From positions 1 to 7,927 of the forward strand of contig JAJXZM010000096.1 of the NCBI GenBank assembly GCA_021780055.1: a stretch of DNA of 7,927 nucleotides, read 5' to 3'. Positions 6,029-7,927 of the stretch are shown piece after piece. Both the position numbers and the translations under genes were made by a program. The number at the start of each line of letters is the position of its first letter. Position 1 is the first letter of the stretch. This stretch comes from Acidobacteriota bacterium. Lineage in GTDB: Bacteria; Acidobacteriota; Terriglobia; UBA7540. Below the pieces are notes generated by a model. It saw only the letters and a program-made list of their open reading frames with translations, did not search any database and was not told the origin of the DNA.

Positions 6029-6130
6029 GAAATGTTCCCGTGGACACAAGAGATTGGGGCAATCATCTAAAATTTGAGCTTGGTCTTTTCAGAGAACCGT
6101 CATTGGAAATTTGGAGGAGGACTACACACC

Positions 6131-6856
6131 TTGGCTGATGTAAAACCGGCAGACACCAAACGGGAAGACAATCGCCGCCAGTACGTCAATTTTGTCTATT
6201 ATAAAGTCGATCCCGCATGGCGGAGACTTCCGGAAGAAGAACGGAAACACGGCAAGTGCCAGTTCATCGATGTCGTCAAGAGCTATGAACCCGATATGCT
6301 GGTCATTCCCTATTCGCTGGTGGGGATTCGCGGTGATTGCGATTTCATGTTGTGGCGGATCAGTTACAACCTGATGGAATTTCAGGACATGACCGCACGG
6401 CTGCTGGCGACGGATCTGGGGAAGTATCTGACCACCCCGTATTCCTACCTCGCCATGACAAAGCGTTCCACCTATGTTCGGGATCACGTCCACGATGACC
6501 AGGAAGGGACACGCCTTCGGCTGACGCCCGGCAAGTTCCGTTATCTCTTTGTCTACCCGTTTGTCAAGACCCGCGCATGGTACCGGCTGACTCAACATGC
6601 GCGACAAGGCATGATGAACGAGCACATCGAGATTGGCCACCGGTTCCCAACCGTCCGGCTGAATACTACGTACTCCTTCGGCCTCGACGATCAGGAGTTC
6701 GTGGTTGCTTTTGAAAGCGATAAGCCGGAACACTTTCTCGACCTTGTAATGGAATTGCGACACGCCGAAGCCAGCAACTATACGTTGCGGGATACGCCGA
6801 TTTTTACATGCATCCATCGAGAACTTCCCGAGGTGCTGGACACGCTCGGCGGCTAA
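6131..6856 (+). CDS. hemQ: Chlorite dismutase-family protein, probable coproheme decarboxylase HemQ (ChdC)
   Basis: HemQ oxidatively decarboxylates coproheme III to haem b in the cytoplasm, the last step of the coproporphyrin-dependent pathway. The 241 residues show the family's C-terminal ferredoxin-like haem domain: YLFVYPFVKTRAWYRL (138-153) with Y142 in the YP..K motif aligning to the catalytic tyrosine of HemQ; RQGMMNEHIEIGHRFP (158-173), where H165 is the likely proximal haem ligand; then TTYSFGLDDQEFVVAFESD (179-197) and MELRHAEASNYT (207-218). I do not see the glutamine that sits distal to haem in Firmicute HemQ, so this is a different subclade. The TTG at 6131 is chosen because GGAGGAGG lies at 6113-6120; a TTG at 6074 in the same frame would add 19 residues but has no such site. 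True chlorite dismutase activity is less likely without its distal arginine, though alignment by eye cannot settle this. Confidence 0.83.
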   Translation: MADVKPADTKREDNRRQYVNFVYYKVDPAWRRLPEEERKHGKCQFIDVVKSYEPDMLVIPYSLVGIRGDCDFMLWRISYNLMEFQDMTARLLATDLGKYLTTPYSYLAMTKRSTYVRDHVHDDQEGTRLRLTPGKFRYLFVYPFVKTRAWYRLTQHARQGMMNEHIEIGHRFPTVRLNTTYSFGLDDQEFVVAFESDKPEHFLDLVMELRHAEASNYTLRDTPIFTCIHRELPEVLDTLGG

Positions 6857-6887
6857 AACACTGATCAGAACACACCAGGAGCAAAAG

Positions 6888-7763
6888 ATGAACGTTGGAT
6901 TCATCGGCCTTGGCAATATGGGCCTGCCCATGGCCCGCAACCTGCTGAAGGCTGGCCACCAGGTCACTGTGTATAATCGTACACGCGAACGCGCAGACAG
7001 CCTGCGGGGCGAGGGCGCGATTGTCGCGGACCGTGCCGCCGATACTTGCGCCGGGGATGTCGTCGTCACCATGCTGGCCGATGACCATGCAGTGCGTGCC
7101 ATTGTTTTCGGCGAGAAATTGATTCCCAGGCTCAAACCACGAACCACGCACATCTCCGCAAGCACGATCAGCGTCGCCCTTGCGCGTGAACTCACTCAGG
7201 CACACGCTGAGGCACGGAATCAATTTGTATCCGCGCCAGTTTTCGGCCGCCCGCAGGCAGCAGCAGAGGCGAAACTTGCGGTTGTTGCAGCGGGAGCTGC
7301 AAAATCTATCGATTATTGCCAGCCGGTTCTTGATGCAATCGGGCAACGCACGTTCATAGTGGGAACTGAACCGCACCATGCCAATGTCATCAAACTGTCT
7401 GGGAATTTCCTCATCCTTTCGGTGATTGAATCGTTGGGCGAAGCCTTTGCGCTGCTTCGCAAGTCAGGAGTCGAGCCCGAGCGGTTTCTTGATGTGATGA
7501 CGAACACCCTGTTCACTGCCCCGGTTTACAAGACCTACGGGAACCTGATTGCTAGGGAACAATTCCTGCCAGCCGGATTCAAACTCCTTCTCGGCCTTAA
7601 AGACGCCAGCCTTGTCCTGGCTGCGGCGGCAGACGCCCGTGCACCTATGCCGGTTGCCAGCCTCGTTCGTGATCATATTCTTGCCGCGATCGCGCGCAAC
7701 GGCGAGGAACTCGACTGGTCCGCATTTTCTAGAATTTCAGCTGAAAACGCTGGATTGAAGTAA
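6888..7763 (+). CDS. NAD(P)-dependent beta-hydroxyacid dehydrogenase family reductase (3-hydroxyisobutyrate dehydrogenase/GlyR-like)
   Basis: A cytoplasmic oxidoreductase of the family that includes 3-hydroxyisobutyrate dehydrogenase, tartronate semialdehyde reductase and glyoxylate/succinic semialdehyde reductase; the substrate is not determined. At 291 residues it is full length. The N-terminal Rossmann domain begins with GFIGLGNMGLPMARNL (4-19); after the second strand comes YNRTRER, where R31 suggests NADP(H) preference. A substrate-loop region ISASTIS (89-95) and SAPVFGRPQAAAEAKL (115-130) occupies the place of the usual DAPVSGG. The helical C-terminal domain has the catalytic lysine K169 in VIKLSGNF with N173, and the KD pair at 238-239 (LGLKDASL). 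The ATG has AGGAG at 6877-6881. The gene starts 31 nt after hemQ with no terminator between, so co-transcription is likely, but no metabolic link to haem synthesis is evident. Confidence 0.9.
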   Translation: MNVGFIGLGNMGLPMARNLLKAGHQVTVYNRTRERADSLRGEGAIVADRAADTCAGDVVVTMLADDHAVRAIVFGEKLIPRLKPRTTHISASTISVALARELTQAHAEARNQFVSAPVFGRPQAAAEAKLAVVAAGAAKSIDYCQPVLDAIGQRTFIVGTEPHHANVIKLSGNFLILSVIESLGEAFALLRKSGVEPERFLDVMTNTLFTAPVYKTYGNLIAREQFLPAGFKLLLGLKDASLVLAAAADARAPMPVASLVRDHILAAIARNGEELDWSAFSRISAENAGLK

Positions 7764-7773
7764 GCCTGCTTCT

Positions 7774-7779
7774 TATAAT
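7774..7779 (+). promoter_or_regulatory. Consensus -10 box before the final partial gene
   Basis: TATAAT is an exact -10 consensus 10 nt after the preceding stop codon. The hexamer 17 nt upstream (TGGATT, 7751-7756) is a poor -35. It would place the transcript start near 7786 and give a leader of about 32 nt to the ATG at 7818. Confidence 0.4.
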
Positions 7780-7817
7780 CAATCTCGCAATCCCGCATCC
7801 TCAGTCGTGAGAGGTTT

Positions 7818-7927
7818 ATGAAATCCACCTCATCTGGAAAAGAAAAGAAGGCTAGGAAAGAGACGTCATTGAACAAAAAAGACGTCTATACGTCGAGACT
7901 GCGATTAAACAGGATCTTCGCAGGACT
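7818..7927 (+). CDS. Start of an unidentified lysine-rich protein (3'-truncated by the window edge)
   Basis: An ATG at 7818 preceded by GAGAGG (7809-7814) opens a frame that stays open to the window end. The 36 readable residues begin MKSTSSGKEKKARKE and continue with a basic, polar stretch to a less charged RLNRIFAGL. Such a lysine/serine-rich N-terminus is probably a disordered tail before the first folded or membrane segment, which is not visible. A consensus -10 box lies 39 nt upstream, suggesting a separate transcript from the dehydrogenase. The GAGAGG spacing to ATG is short (3 nt). No family can be named from this fragment. Confidence 0.55.
   Translation, partial: MKSTSSGKEKKARKETSLNKKDVYTSRLRLNRIFAG
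7861..7887 (+). repeat. Inverted repeat AGACGTC ... GACGTCT
   Basis: AGACGTC (7861-7867) and GACGTCT (7881-7887) are exact reverse complements separated by 13 A-rich nucleotides, inside the first codons of the final partial gene. It could form an mRNA hairpin near the start or be an operator half-site pair. Because GACGTC is itself palindromic, chance is a fair explanation. Confidence 0.3.

Larger units (their letters stand above)
5793..6130 (+). other. 338-nt gene-free region between the OmpA-type gene and hemQ
   Basis: No supported gene lies here. The first third carries the long three-tier hairpin at 5834-5901; the last third carries an extended -10 promoter and a strong Shine-Dalgarno. 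In between (about 5905-6010) I see nothing definite. A TTG-initiated frame from 6074 is open into hemQ, but its first 19 codons include the Shine-Dalgarno region and are better read as leader. Confidence 0.6.

Noticed and set aside
6122..7195. A 357-codon open frame on the minus strand across hemQ and the dehydrogenase
   Set aside because: It lies antisense to two well-supported genes, spans the gap between them, has no recognisable motif, and long antisense frames are expected in GC-leaning DNA.
1..7927. Mobile element, defence system or CRISPR array
   Set aside because: There are no transposase or integrase motifs, no terminal inverted repeats, no regularly spaced repeats and no nuclease or toxin-like genes; gene content is core-genome in character.

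Overview
The window reads as chromosomal DNA from a diderm, GC-leaning bacterium, most probably an acidobacterium or a close relative. This assignment is inferred from overall gene style: an OmpA-type lipoprotein, a HemQ-type coproheme decarboxylase in an apparently Gram-negative cell, and an amidase/GerMN/rph/rdgB block in an organism with no visible sporulation genes. All supported genes lie on the plus strand. I see no insertion sequence, phage gene, CRISPR array, rRNA or tRNA.

Layout. (1) 1-856: the end of a larger protein, perhaps the C-terminal beta-sandwich of a carbohydrate-active enzyme, overlaps by 4 nt a small secreted or membrane protein that I do not recognise. (2) 857-4636: a likely operon of four genes: a zinc N-acetylmuramoyl-L-alanine amidase with two N-terminal accessory domains, a membrane-anchored GerMN-domain protein, RNase PH (rph), and the house-cleaning dITP/XTP pyrophosphatase (rdgB). 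(3) 4637-5027: a 391-nt gene-free stretch holding an imperfect direct repeat, hairpins and a possible promoter. (4) 5028-5792: an OmpA-domain lipoprotein with a long coiled-coil spacer. (5) 5793-6130: a 338-nt gene-free stretch with a long three-tier hairpin (5834-5901) and an extended -10 promoter. (6) 6131-7763: a chlorite-dismutase-family protein, probably HemQ, followed closely by a beta-hydroxyacid-dehydrogenase-family reductase. (7) 7764-7927: a consensus -10 box and the start of a lysine-rich protein that runs off the end.

How the genes fit together. The amidase and the OmpA lipoprotein both act on peptidoglycan in the periplasm: the first cleaves stem peptides from glycan chains, the second tethers the outer membrane to the wall. 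GerMN proteins are also envelope-associated. rph (tRNA 3'-end trimming) and rdgB (nucleotide-pool sanitation) are cytoplasmic; from memory, the order gerM-rph-rdgB also occurs in Bacillus, so the linkage is old rather than local. HemQ would carry out the last step of coproporphyrin-dependent haem synthesis. Most of the window is ordinary core-genome content. The least explained items are the structured element at 5834-5901, the repeats upstream of the OmpA gene, and the unknown membrane protein at 323-856.
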